Shown here in pieces: positions 28,579-35,920 of a stretch of DNA of 64,000 nucleotides. The stretch lies in NCBI GenBank assembly GCA_017459895.1, contig JAFUCA010000038.1, positions 55,545 to 119,544 on the forward strand, written 5' to 3'. Source of the stretch: Bacillota bacterium. Lineage in GTDB: Bacteria > Bacillota > Clostridia > Peptostreptococcales > Anaerovoracaceae. Both the position numbers and the translations under genes were made by a program. Numbering within the stretch: position 1 is the first letter of the stretch; each line of letters starts with the position of its first letter. The notes under the pieces are model-generated. The model did not search any database. It saw only the letters and a program-made list of their open reading frames with translations, and was not told the origin of the DNA.

Positions 28579-29340
28579 ATGCAGCAGCCGAAACCGGAAC
28601 CGGTACAACAGAATAAAAAACAGCTCCGCCGGCAGCGGTTCAAGATGTTTTCCGCGATCGTGAAGCTGGCGATTCTGGCGGTTCTCATCCTCGGAATACC
28701 GGCTTACCTGCTGTTTTTCGATCATGAGTTCCTGGATCAGTTCACATCGATCCAGGATATTTACGCCTTCTTTATCAGGTATCGTTCCCAGAGCATTCTG
28801 ATCTACCTGGGGCTCCAGATTTTGCAGATCGTGATCTGCATCATCCCGGGACAGGCGCTGCAGCTGGCGGCCGGATATGTGTTTCACTTCTGGCTGGGGC
28901 TTCTGCTCTCGGTGGCTGGTGCGGCACTGGGCACCATCGTTACATATTATCTGGCGAAGATTCTCGGCCACGACGCCATGCACATGATCTTTGGGGAGGA
29001 ACGGATCCATTCCACGCTGGAGAAGCTGAACAGCAATAGGGGAATGAGCATTGTGTTTCTGATCTACCTGATCCCCGGGGTTCCGAAGGATCTCTTCGCT
29101 TATGCCGCGGGATTATCCGAAATGAAGCTGAAGCCGTTCCTGATCCTGTCCCTGAGCGGCCGGATCCCCGGCATGATGGGCTCGCTTCTGATCGGGCATC
29201 AGATCCAGATGGGAGGCTATAAGGCGGCGGCCCTCATCGGCGGTATCGCCGTGGTTCTGTTCCTGCTCGGCCTGATCTTCCGAAAACCTTTGATGGAATT
29301 CTCGGACAAAGCCTATGATAAACTGAGAAGCATGATGTGA
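28579..29340 (+). CDS. TVP38/TMEM64 (VTT domain) family membrane protein
   Basis: 253-aa integral membrane protein with a Gln/Lys-rich N-terminus and about five hydrophobic segments. It carries the VTT/SNARE-associated motif region (GQALQLAAGYVFHFWLGL ... GAALGTIVTYYLAKILG) and FLIYLIPGVPKDLFAYAAGL. Homologues of the DedA/TVP38 group are lipid scramblases or transporters. The start at ATG 28579 has GCAGGAG upstream; extending to 28519 would run through the terminator. Confidence 0.8.
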   Translation: MQQPKPEPVQQNKKQLRRQRFKMFSAIVKLAILAVLILGIPAYLLFFDHEFLDQFTSIQDIYAFFIRYRSQSILIYLGLQILQIVICIIPGQALQLAAGYVFHFWLGLLLSVAGAALGTIVTYYLAKILGHDAMHMIFGEERIHSTLEKLNSNRGMSIVFLIYLIPGVPKDLFAYAAGLSEMKLKPFLILSLSGRIPGMMGSLLIGHQIQMGGYKAAALIGGIAVVLFLLGLIFRKPLMEFSDKAYDKLRSMM

Positions 29341-29370
29341 TCTGTGCGCCTCCGCCTGAGGTTTCACCTC

Positions 29371-29399
29371 TTGACCCGGTTTCGAAATTCTGATAAAGT
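29371..29399 (+). promoter_or_regulatory. Promoter of riboswitch/cation exchanger unit
   Basis: TTGACC (29371-29376), a 17-bp spacer and TAAAGT (29394-29399) preceded by TGA (extended -10). It is located just upstream of the structured leader. Confidence 0.65.
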
Positions 29400-29402
29400 A
29401 GA

Positions 29403-29536
29403 TTCTGATCAGGGAGTAGCTTGCGCGCAGGAGGATATCCGACGCGCGCTGTGCATGACGTCAGCACGTCCACGGGACCGGAATGCGCACTGAGATAAGA
29501 GCGAGACTGTATCACATTGGTTGTGGTACGGTTTTT
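29403..29536 (+). ncRNA. Candidate yybP-ykoY (Mn2+-type) riboswitch with terminator
   Basis: The leader has the yybP-ykoY hallmarks: the loop GGGAGTAGC (29412-29420) after a P1 5' strand, a GC hairpin (GCGCGC ... GCGCGC), a GTGCAT/ATGCGCAC helix, then CTGAGA and the closing GAGCGAGACTG. P1 can pair GATCAG (29407-29412) with CTGTATC (29507-29513). The terminator pairs GTATCACA (29509-29516) with TGTGGTAC (29522-29529), followed by GGTTTTT. The P1 3' strand and the terminator 5' strand overlap, so ligand-stabilised P1 would prevent termination (an ON switch). Known yybP-ykoY aptamers sense Mn2+ and control exporters. Confidence 0.72.
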
Positions 29537-29559
29537 CTTATATATGGAGATCATTTCTT

Positions 29560-30510
29560 ATGCAGATGGTATTGATACAACTGGGAATTATGGTGATCGG
29601 ATTTGTTCTGCTGATCAAGGGTGCGGACTTCTTTGTGAAGGGAGCATCGGCCATTGCTCATAAATTCGGTGTTCCGCAGATCGTCATCGGCCTTACCGTG
29701 GTCGCCATGGGGACCAGCGCGCCGGAAGCCGCCGTCAGCATCAGCGCAGCCCTGTCCGGGAATGCGGACATTACCATCGGCAATGTGTTGGGAAGCAATA
29801 TAATGAACGTTCTCGTGATCCTCGGCATTACGGCGCTGGTTGCGCCGCTGACCGTTGACCGTAGCGCGGTGAAGTCGGATATGCCCGTTATGCTGGGCAC
29901 AACGCTTCTTCTGCTTCCTCTGGGGCTTCTCGGAGGAAGCGTCAACCGCTGGGAGGGCCTGCTGCTGCTGGCAGTCTTCGCCGCGTATATGGTGGATCTG
30001 TTTCGGGATGCCCTGAAGCACCGGGATGAAGAAGGGGAGCAGCGTCCGACCTACGGACAGGGCAATGCCTGGACCATTCTGATGACTCTGGGAGGACTGA
30101 TCATGATCGTTCTCGGAAGCCGGCTTACCGTCAGCAGCGCTACGGAGATCGCTCAGTACCTCGGCGTCAGCCAGCGGATGATCGGACTGACGGTGGTGGC
30201 CTTCGGCACATCCCTTCCGGAACTGGTCACATCCGTGACTGCGGCCAGAAGAGGGAACACCGGCATTGCCATCGGCAATATTGTCGGCAGCAATATTTTC
30301 AATATCCTGTTCGTAACGGGGCTCACAGCGGCGATCACGCCGATCGCGTTTCTCCGTGATTTCACATTTGATCTTCTGGTGGCGGCACTGGCAGCGCTGC
30401 TCCTGTGGGTTTTCTCTTTCAAATCAGGCTTTCTCGGGCGGCCCAGCGGCATTGTTTTCGTTGTTCTTTATGCCGCCTATTTCACGGTCATCGTGCTGAA
30501 TCTGGTATAG
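29560..30510 (+). CDS. Calcium/sodium antiporter family (CaCA) cation exchanger
   Basis: 316-aa YrbG-type CaCA exchanger with two inverted alpha-repeats: GTSAPEAAVSISAAL ... GSNIMNVLVILG in the first half and GTSLPELVTSVTAA ... GSNIFNILFVTG in the second. Each repeat has the ion-binding Glu and Asn. About ten transmembrane segments are expected. The ATG at 29560 has GGAGA 9 nt upstream; the longer TTG start would lie inside the terminator. The riboswitch-like leader suggests a role in Mn2+ or related cation efflux. Confidence 0.87.
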   Translation: MQMVLIQLGIMVIGFVLLIKGADFFVKGASAIAHKFGVPQIVIGLTVVAMGTSAPEAAVSISAALSGNADITIGNVLGSNIMNVLVILGITALVAPLTVDRSAVKSDMPVMLGTTLLLLPLGLLGGSVNRWEGLLLLAVFAAYMVDLFRDALKHRDEEGEQRPTYGQGNAWTILMTLGGLIMIVLGSRLTVSSATEIAQYLGVSQRMIGLTVVAFGTSLPELVTSVTAARRGNTGIAIGNIVGSNIFNILFVTGLTAAITPIAFLRDFTFDLLVAALAALLLWVFSFKSGFLGRPSGIVFVVLYAAYFTVIVLNLV

Positions 30511-30531
30511 CCGGTAAACAGTTACGAGTTG

Positions 30532-30574
30532 CGAACAATTGTTTATTTTTTAGTTGACATCGAACACATATTCT
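30532..30574 (+). promoter_or_regulatory. Two LexA (SOS)-box-like sites upstream of LysM gene
   Basis: CGAACAATTGTTTA (30532-30545) matches the Gram-positive LexA box CGAACNNNNGTTYG except for the last base. A second site, CGAACACATATTCT (30561-30574), has a perfect left half and a degenerate right half, and lies between the -35 and -10 of the promoter. Confidence 0.55.
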
Positions 30575-30582
30575 GATAAGAT
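30554..30582 (+). promoter_or_regulatory. Promoter of LysM gene
   Basis: TTGACA (30554-30559), a 17-bp spacer and TAAGAT (30577-30582) preceded by TGA (extended -10). Confidence 0.75.
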
Positions 30583-30647
30583 AGCCTCACAAAGAAAAAG
30601 AACAGACGTTCATAGTCCTGAAACAGGGCAGGAAGTGAGGTTAAGAT

Positions 30648-30959
30648 ATGAAGAATACGAGAAAGCGCACCAGAGTCAAATCCAGACCCAGATTTATCAC
30701 GTTCCTGATCATCATGATCGGGCTCATCGTCGGAACGTTCGGATTCGTGACCGGTATGGACGAATCCATTGCATCGGTAACGACCGATTATACGACGTAC
30801 ACGGTATGTGCCGGCGATACATTATGGGATATTGCAGACCGCGTGAATTATCACAATACGGATACCCGGAAGATCGTCCATGTGATCAGTCAGACCAACG
30901 GTATTCGTCCGGATGAGCTGCAGCCGGGAATGGTGCTGAGCATACCAACGGACCTGTAA
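30648..30959 (+). CDS. Small membrane-anchored LysM protein (YneA-like)
   Basis: 103-aa protein with a basic N-terminus, one transmembrane helix (~residues 18-38) and a single LysM domain at ~49-100 (YTVCAGDTLWDIADRV ... LQPGMVLSIPTDL). This architecture and size match YneA-type SOS cell-division inhibitors, and the two LexA-like boxes in its promoter agree. No lexA lies next to it here. GGAAGTGAGG precedes the ATG. A terminator follows at 31018. Confidence 0.75.
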   Translation: MKNTRKRTRVKSRPRFITFLIIMIGLIVGTFGFVTGMDESIASVTTDYTTYTVCAGDTLWDIADRVNYHNTDTRKIVHVISQTNGIRPDELQPGMVLSIPTDL

Positions 30960-31017
30960 GTCAATCAAACCAGATTTGACATAGCAGAAGGACTCCCGTA
31001 AACCAGATTTCTGCGAA

Positions 31018-31059
31018 AATAAACATCTCCGGGAAATGCTCCCGGAGACGTTTATTTTT
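31018..31059. terminator. Bidirectional terminator
   Basis: AATAAACATCTCCGGGA pairs with TCCCGGAGACGTTTATT across AATGC. T-rich runs on both sides serve the LysM gene (+) and the DMT gene (-). In the 311-bp gap 30960-31270 I see nothing else I can support. Confidence 0.85.
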
Positions 31060-31270
31060 AAAGGATCTGTGGGTCAAAGGGCACTAATAAAATCGCTTAA
31101 ATCGAAAAACAGAGCCTCGTTATTTTTTGTTATTTTCGTAGAATTGCATCGATGGATGCGCCGGAAGCCTTGGAAACACTGTTTCGGGGCGTTTGGCCTG
31201 ATCCGGCTCCATCTCTTCCCAAAATTATGATTATCGGAAGAGTTGCGCCTCTTTCAAATGAGCCTCCCCT

Positions 31271-31729
31271 TCATTTGGCGATGGACAGTTTCACCAGGAT
31301 CACCCCGGCCACGAGGAATACGATTCCCAGGATCTTCAGCCAGTTGATCGGCTCCTGCTGCAGACCGAACCATCCGTAATGTGCGGTTACCGTTGCCACG
31401 ATCATCTGCATCGTTACCGTGATCGACGCTGTGAGCACCGGCCCTATGTGTTTCATACAGTAAATGGTAAACGCCAGTATAATGATCCCGCAGATTCCGG
31501 CCAGGATATATAGCTTCGGCACCTCTCCTATTCCGGACCTTATGGTCTGGAATCGATCATTGATGAAGCAGATGCAGATCAATATTGTAATCGATACCGA
31601 CAGGCTTCCCAGTGCCGCATACCACATACCTACCGATCTGGAGACTGCCGTATTGAAGATCGGCTGAATTGCCAGGCAGCTTCCGATCACCATTGCTACC
31701 AGAATCGGTAATATCAGTCTTGATACCAT
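31271..31729 (-). CDS. Small DMT-family membrane protein (YdcZ/DUF606 type)
   Basis: 152-aa protein with about five hydrophobic helices and the DUF606 pattern: LVAMVIGSCLAIQPIFN, then GICGIIILAFTIY and QMIVATVTAHYGWFGL. Related small DMT proteins act as half-size transporters of unknown substrate. AGGAG lies 9 nt before the ATG. It starts 11 nt after the larC-like stop on the same strand and is probably co-transcribed with it. Confidence 0.78.
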   Translation of the reverse strand: MVSRLILPILVAMVIGSCLAIQPIFNTAVSRSVGMWYAALGSLSVSITILICICFINDRFQTIRSGIGEVPKLYILAGICGIIILAFTIYCMKHIGPVLTASITVTMQMIVATVTAHYGWFGLQQEPINWLKILGIVFLVAGVILVKLSIAK

Positions 31730-31740
31730 ATCAGATGCTC

Positions 31741-32517
31741 CTATGCTTCGTACAGTTCTGCGATCAGGCCGTGCTCCGTGAAGGTTCGTGCTCCCTTCGC
31801 TTCCGATGCACGAACAGTTGTTCTTGCTGGTCTTTCTCCCGTTTCAGCGCCGATTCCGAGCACCATGGCCAGGCCCGAGGGCGTGACCATCTCTCCCTCA
31901 TGCTCCGTCTGGCGATAGGCCAGATCACAGCTGTCCAGCATGGCTTTCACTGCCGGAACCGGTACGTTCAGCACGCCGTGAGCGCACTGTACCGTTCCCT
32001 GCCCGTCACAGATCTCAGAGACGATCACCTGATCCGGACGAATGGAATCCAGGCATATAGCAACGCCGAGGACATTGGCTATGGCCTGGTCCCTTCCCAC
32101 CTCATGAAAATGCAGCGTCTCCAGGGGATCTCCGTGCACAGCGGACTCTGCCTTCGCAATGACAGCGTAGATCTGCTCCGCCGTCCGTTTTACACGGCTG
32201 CTGACCGGCATCTGGCTGATGATCTCCATCACTTCCCGGTAGCTGCGGTGGGAATGGCCGCTGTGATGCTCCGGACCGTGGCCATGCTCGTGTCCGTGAG
32301 CATGATCATGCCCATGGTGATGTTCATGCCCGTGATGATGGCCATGCTCATGGATGTGGCTCGGTCCGTACGGATCGGCCCCCTTCTCCAAAACAACACC
32401 GCGGATCCGCTCAATATTGGCCCGCACCGATTCCGGATCCTCACTCAGATCCGCCAGCGCGTTCAGCACCATGTCCCCGCTGATTCCATTGCTGCAGTCA
32501 AGATAAATCATTCTCAT
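31741..32517 (-). CDS. LarC1-like nickel-insertion protein with His-rich loop
   Basis: 258-aa protein homologous to the N-terminal part (LarC1/DUF111) of LarC, the CTP-dependent cyclometallase that puts nickel into the lactate racemase cofactor. It starts MIYLDCSNGISGDM and has ETLHFHEVGRDQAI, CAHGVLNVPVPA and EMVTPSGLA. Residues ~54-90 form a His/Gly-rich stretch (HEHGHHHGHEHHHGHDHAHG) likely to bind Ni2+. The LarC2 half is absent and no larA, larB or larE is in the window. Confidence 0.8.
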   Translation of the reverse strand: MRMIYLDCSNGISGDMVLNALADLSEDPESVRANIERIRGVVLEKGADPYGPSHIHEHGHHHGHEHHHGHDHAHGHEHGHGPEHHSGHSHRSYREVMEIISQMPVSSRVKRTAEQIYAVIAKAESAVHGDPLETLHFHEVGRDQAIANVLGVAICLDSIRPDQVIVSEICDGQGTVQCAHGVLNVPVPAVKAMLDSCDLAYRQTEHEGEMVTPSGLAMVLGIGAETGERPARTTVRASEAKGARTFTEHGLIAELYEA

Positions 32518-32803
32518 AATTGAAACCTCATGATTATATTTCCGGTTTTCATTAAATTAGCTCCTAAAACCTATGAAAATAAGGAATTTCCCTATATGTA
32601 TGTGTGTCGATTCATTATTATCGCCGAAATATGACACTAAAATAATGAATCACTATGGTTTGCATCCGCTCCGAACACATGATTTTTGGTCTGGAGAAGG
32701 ATAATTCATTAAATTGAAGCCTATCAGGAGCCATTTTAATGAATTCCGGTTATTTCCCGCCCAGGAATTTTCGATAAAAATATTATGTCTACATCTGCGC
32801 CGA
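32518..32803. repeat. Palindrome array E between the two larC-like genes
   Basis: This AT-rich 286-bp gap holds three 43-bp imperfect palindromes: 32546-32588 (arms TTTTCATTAAA / AATAAGGAATT), 32609-32651 (GATTCATTATT / AATAATGAATC, perfect) and 32703-32745 (AATTCATTAAA / TTTAATGAATT, perfect). Arm starts are 32 bp apart in each unit; unit starts are 63 and 94 bp apart. The cores are unrelated. No gene is seen. Confidence 0.85.
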
Positions 32804-33652
32804 TCACTCTTCCATCAGAATCAGCGTGAGCGGCGCAAGTCCGGTGTCCCGTTTGCCGGTTCCTCGGCCGATCCGCGCAGGTCCGGCTTCCCTTTCACCC
32901 GCCGGGCCTGCTGTTTCCCCGGCTGCGCCAGCCTTTGCAGCAGCCGGACCTGTGGTTTCCCCGGCTGCGCCAGCCTTTGCAGCCCCCTCGATCACCTCAT
33001 CCGGTACGAATTCATCGACGATCCCGGCCAGAATCGCTGCTCCGGTGGGGGTCAGAAGCTCCTGCTCAATATCCCCCCGGTAATGCGGCAGCCCGGTCTC
33101 CTTCAGGATGGCCTGCACTGCAGGCGCCGGCACCGGAAGCGTTCCGCAGGCGCACTCCACCGTCCCGAAGCCGGTGGGCACATGACAGGATACCACCCGA
33201 TCCGCCCCCAGAGCATCCGCGCAGATCGCGGTCCCGACCACATCTACGATGGAATCCACCGCTCCCACCTCATGAAACTGGACCTCATCCACCGGCACTC
33301 CGTGGGCAGTGGACTCCGCCGCTGCCTTGATATCAAAAATCCGCCGGCTCAGGGCCTTGGCGTGCTCCGTGATCCCGCTGCGCTCGATCATTTCCCGGAT
33401 CTGCCCGTAGTTGCGGTATTTGCCGCTGTAGGGATGGATCCAGGCGTGTTCTTTATTATGAAGGATCACATCCACATCCGTGGCCGGTGATCCGTGATAT
33501 TCTTTCTCACTTACTGCCAGTTCGAACTCATTGAGTCCCAGGCTTTCCAGCCCCTCCTCGAGGGCCCTCCGGGGAACGCCGAGCGACAGCATCGCTCCCA
33601 GTGTCATATCCCCGCTGGCGCCGCCCCGGCAGTCGATATACAAAGTCTTCAT
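32804..33652 (-). CDS. LarC1-like protein with Ala/Gly-rich tail
   Basis: 282-aa second LarC1 homologue: MKTLYIDCRGGASGDM, then DEVQFHEVGAVDSIVD, CACGTLPVPAPAVQ and ELLTPTGAAILA. After about residue 225 the family similarity ends in a low-complexity tail with a 42-bp tandem DNA repeat (32914-32940 and 32956-32982), each copy carrying the 10-mer GCAAAGGCTG and encoding AAKAGAAGE. No LarC2 reading is found downstream in any frame, so both larC genes here encode only the first half. It lacks the His-rich insert of its neighbour. Confidence 0.78.
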   Translation of the reverse strand: MKTLYIDCRGGASGDMTLGAMLSLGVPRRALEEGLESLGLNEFELAVSEKEYHGSPATDVDVILHNKEHAWIHPYSGKYRNYGQIREMIERSGITEHAKALSRRIFDIKAAAESTAHGVPVDEVQFHEVGAVDSIVDVVGTAICADALGADRVVSCHVPTGFGTVECACGTLPVPAPAVQAILKETGLPHYRGDIEQELLTPTGAAILAGIVDEFVPDEVIEGAAKAGAAGETTGPAAAKAGAAGETAGPAGEREAGPARIGRGTGKRDTGLAPLTLILMEE

Positions 33653-33680
33653 ATCCAGATTACTGTCCTTATTATACTAT

Positions 33681-33719
33681 AAAAAGGGATAGAATACGGG
33701 CACAATATTCTATCCCTTT
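33681..33719 (-). terminator. Terminator after the hydroxyacyl-CoA dehydrogenase gene
   Basis: AAAGGGATAGAAT and ATTCTATCCCTTT form a perfect 13-bp stem. On the minus strand it runs into TTTTTATAG. Confidence 0.88.
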
Positions 33720-33730
33720 CGATCCGAAGT

Positions 33731-34672
33731 TTACAGCCGATCCAGGGCTTTCGCGACCTTGATCAGACCCTCCGTCAGGTTCTTTCTGGACGCTGCGATC
33801 TCCTCATCCGTCCACTTCTGAAAACCTTCGTTCGTCTTAAATCCCAGACAGCCCCGCTCGATCTTTTCTTCCAGCAGACGGGCCGGTTTCTGGGTGTTCT
33901 CGATGTTCGGGAACAGATACTTGTGGATGGAATACGTCAGATCCAGGCCGGCGTTGTCCATGACTTCCATGGGCGCCATGACCCCCAGACGCATACCGAA
34001 GCCGTACTTGATGGCATCATCCACCGAAGCGGGATCCGCGATATCGTTCTCCACGATGGAGATGGCCTCGCGGAACAGCGCGTGCTGCAGGCGGTTGGCC
34101 AGGAAGCCCGGCACGTCCTTTTTGACCAGCACCGGTTTCTTCCCTGCCCCTTCCAGCAGTTCGAACATGGCCTCTTCCGTCTCCTTCGAAACGTATTCCG
34201 TGCGGATGACCTCTACCAGCGGTACGAGATACGCCGGATTCCAGTAATGGGTCCCGATGATCCTCTCCTTGTGCTCCGACTTCTCCGCGATCTCGGTAAT
34301 GCTGATGGCGGAAGTATTGGAGGCCAGGATGGTCGATGGCGGACACAGCTCGTCCAGTTTCGCGAAGTAGTCCTGCTTGACCGTCAGATTCTCGACGATG
34401 CATTCGAAGATCACATCGGCAAACCGGGCGGCCTCCTCCAGGCTTTCGGTGAAGCTGACATTGGCGATCGTTTCCTCGATCTGCGCCTCTTCGATCACCC
34501 CCTGCTCCAGCAGCACCTGCAGATTGCCCCGCATGGTCTCGACCGGCTTCGCGCGCAGCTTGTCATCGTAGACGTAGATCAGCATGACCTTGTGGCCTTT
34601 GGATGCAAAGAGCTGGGCGATCCCGGTTCCCATCATTCCTGCGCCGAGAACGGCGATGTTTTTCTTAGCCAT
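33731..34672 (-). CDS. 3-hydroxyacyl-CoA dehydrogenase family protein
   Basis: 313-aa NAD-dependent dehydrogenase. Its Rossmann motif is VLGAGMMGTGIAQ at residues 8-20. The catalytic region is SNTSAISITEIAE followed by IGTHYWNPAYLVPLVEVI, and the C-terminal dimerisation domain begins PGFLANRLQHALFREA. The THYWNP motif differs slightly from classic 3-hydroxybutyryl-CoA dehydrogenases (HFFNP) and recalls dehydrogenases of beta-hydroxy acids such as carnitine dehydrogenase. The substrate is not decided. The start at 34672 has GAGGAG 8 nt upstream. It is second in the sigma-54-driven unit. Confidence 0.85.
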   Translation of the reverse strand: MAKKNIAVLGAGMMGTGIAQLFASKGHKVMLIYVYDDKLRAKPVETMRGNLQVLLEQGVIEEAQIEETIANVSFTESLEEAARFADVIFECIVENLTVKQDYFAKLDELCPPSTILASNTSAISITEIAEKSEHKERIIGTHYWNPAYLVPLVEVIRTEYVSKETEEAMFELLEGAGKKPVLVKKDVPGFLANRLQHALFREAISIVENDIADPASVDDAIKYGFGMRLGVMAPMEVMDNAGLDLTYSIHKYLFPNIENTQKPARLLEEKIERGCLGFKTNEGFQKWTDEEIAASRKNLTEGLIKVAKALDRL

Positions 34673-34687
34673 TGTGAAACTCCTCAA

Positions 34688-35605
34688 TTAATATACGCCG
34701 TACGGATACTCTTTGTCCGGAACGCTGCGGTCGATTCTCTCCGAAGGAACGAACGCCACCGCTCTGACGATGGTTCCGTCTCCCATGTACCAGCGGAGCG
34801 GGAACGCGCAGAACAGGAATCTCTGGTTCTTGACCTTGTCCAGATCGCCGCCCAGGTTCTCGATACCCATGACATTATGCGCCAGCAGGATGTCGTGGCA
34901 GGGTTCCCATTCCGGGAAATCTTCCTCGACCGGATGTCCCTTCAGCTCCTCGTATTCCTCGACCACACGGGGGACATAGGGGCCCGGGCCGTGCTTGCCG
35001 CCATAGGTGTAGAGGAAGTGGTCAATGGCCTGCATATCGAAGCCTACGCCCTTCACATGATGATCTACGAACCACCAGGCTCCTTCGATGGACAGACCCG
35101 GCGAATATCCGAAATAGTCTTCGTTCTCGCCCCAGCGTCTGTGGGTACCGGTGTTCAGCAGGACCCAGTCGCCCTCCTTGATGCCGCCGGGAACCTTCTT
35201 CGCTGCTTCCTCGATGTCCTCCACCGTGATCAGCTCCCATTTGCCCTTCGGGATATCCAGGCAGACCGCCTCGCCGAAGTAGTTCTGAATCGGCAGCTCA
35301 TGGGTGAAGGGGCTCTCCGGAATAACGTGGGACGGAGAATCCGCATGGGTCGAGTTGTGCATATGAAAATCATTGAAGGTCTGCAGCAGCCGGTAGTGCA
35401 TCGGCATATGCTGTACCCGGTCGATATGGAAGTCTCCGTTGGACGGCCAGAGCGGATTGCCTCTTCCGAAGGGATTGGAGAGGTCCAGAAGTTCAAACTG
35501 TCCGCCGGCGAACATCTCAAAAATGCTCGCGTCATAGGGCTTCTTCCAGTCATTTGTATGCGCGTAATTCTCTTCGCGTGTATGTCTTTCGTAGATTTCT
35601 GACAT
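34688..35605 (-). CDS. Cyclase-family metal hydrolase
   Basis: 305-aa protein of the cyclase family (PF04199; kynurenine formamidase and isatin hydrolase relatives). The metal motif is HNSTHADSPSHV, and DWVLLNTGTHRRWGE and LLAHNVMGIENLG follow. Such enzymes open cyclic amides or hydrolyse formamides. The start at 35605 has AAAGGAGATC upstream; a longer frame to 35692 would overlap the promoter. It is first gene after the sigma-54 promoter at 35677 and 15 nt before the dehydrogenase gene. Substrate unknown. Confidence 0.82.
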   Translation of the reverse strand: MSEIYERHTREENYAHTNDWKKPYDASIFEMFAGGQFELLDLSNPFGRGNPLWPSNGDFHIDRVQHMPMHYRLLQTFNDFHMHNSTHADSPSHVIPESPFTHELPIQNYFGEAVCLDIPKGKWELITVEDIEEAAKKVPGGIKEGDWVLLNTGTHRRWGENEDYFGYSPGLSIEGAWWFVDHHVKGVGFDMQAIDHFLYTYGGKHGPGPYVPRVVEEYEELKGHPVEEDFPEWEPCHDILLAHNVMGIENLGGDLDKVKNQRFLFCAFPLRWYMGDGTIVRAVAFVPSERIDRSVPDKEYPYGVY

Positions 35606-35676
35606 GGTTGATCTCCTTTTTCGACTTTCTGAAATAACGTTGTTGAAAATGAAATGAGTTTTGTCTTTTGTATATC

Positions 35677-35692
35677 GCAAAGGCTGTGCCAA
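35677..35692 (-). promoter_or_regulatory. Sigma-54 promoter of cyclase-dehydrogenase unit
   Basis: Minus strand reads TTGGCACAGCCTTTGC. GG and GC are 10 bp apart, as in the -24/-12 consensus TGGCAC-N5-TTGC. It lies 72 nt before the cyclase start and coincides with one GCAAAGGCTG 10-mer. Confidence 0.82.
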
Positions 35693-35718
35693 CCTGTGAC
35701 AGGTTTATCAAAGAACAT

Positions 35719-35745
35719 GCAAAAGCTGGACATTCCAGCCTTTGC
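35719..35745. repeat. Inverted pair of the 10-mer signal
   Basis: GCAAAAGCTGG (35719-35729) and CCAGCCTTTGC (35735-35745) face each other across five bases, with one mismatch. This is the same arrangement as the perfect pair at 41957-41982. Confidence 0.7.
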
Positions 35746-35793
35746 AGAGGCGTGCGCCGGTGTCCCAGATCGTTAATCATTTAACAGACAGCG

Positions 35794-35850
35794 TTTTGTT
35801 GCATCAAATCAACGCTGTATGCAACAAATTGTTTCCGCAATGCAACAAAA
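35794..35850. promoter_or_regulatory. Candidate activator sites between divergent units
   Basis: TTTTGTTGCAT (35794-35804), ATGCAACAAAT (35819-35829) and ATGCAACAAAA (35840-35850). The last two are 21 bp apart. They lie 100-160 bp upstream of the sigma-54 promoter at 35677 and just upstream of the activator's own -10. TTTTGTTGCAC recurs upstream of the second sigma-54 promoter. Confidence 0.65.
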
Positions 35851-35874
35851 GCTGTTCTTCCTGCGAAACTCTGG

Positions 35875-35880
35875 TATAAT
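35875..35880 (+). promoter_or_regulatory. Extended -10 of the sigma-54 activator gene
   Basis: TGGTATAAT with no good -35, 41 nt before the ATG. The TGCAACA sites lie directly upstream, so autoregulation is possible. Confidence 0.55.
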
Positions 35881-35920
35881 GGGAACGGACGACAGCTGGT
35901 AAGGAACATGGGAGGAACGT

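Noticed and set aside
31036-31379. Small plus-strand frames between the LysM and DMT genes
   Set aside because: They overlap a terminator or the DMT coding region, and composition is not coding-like.
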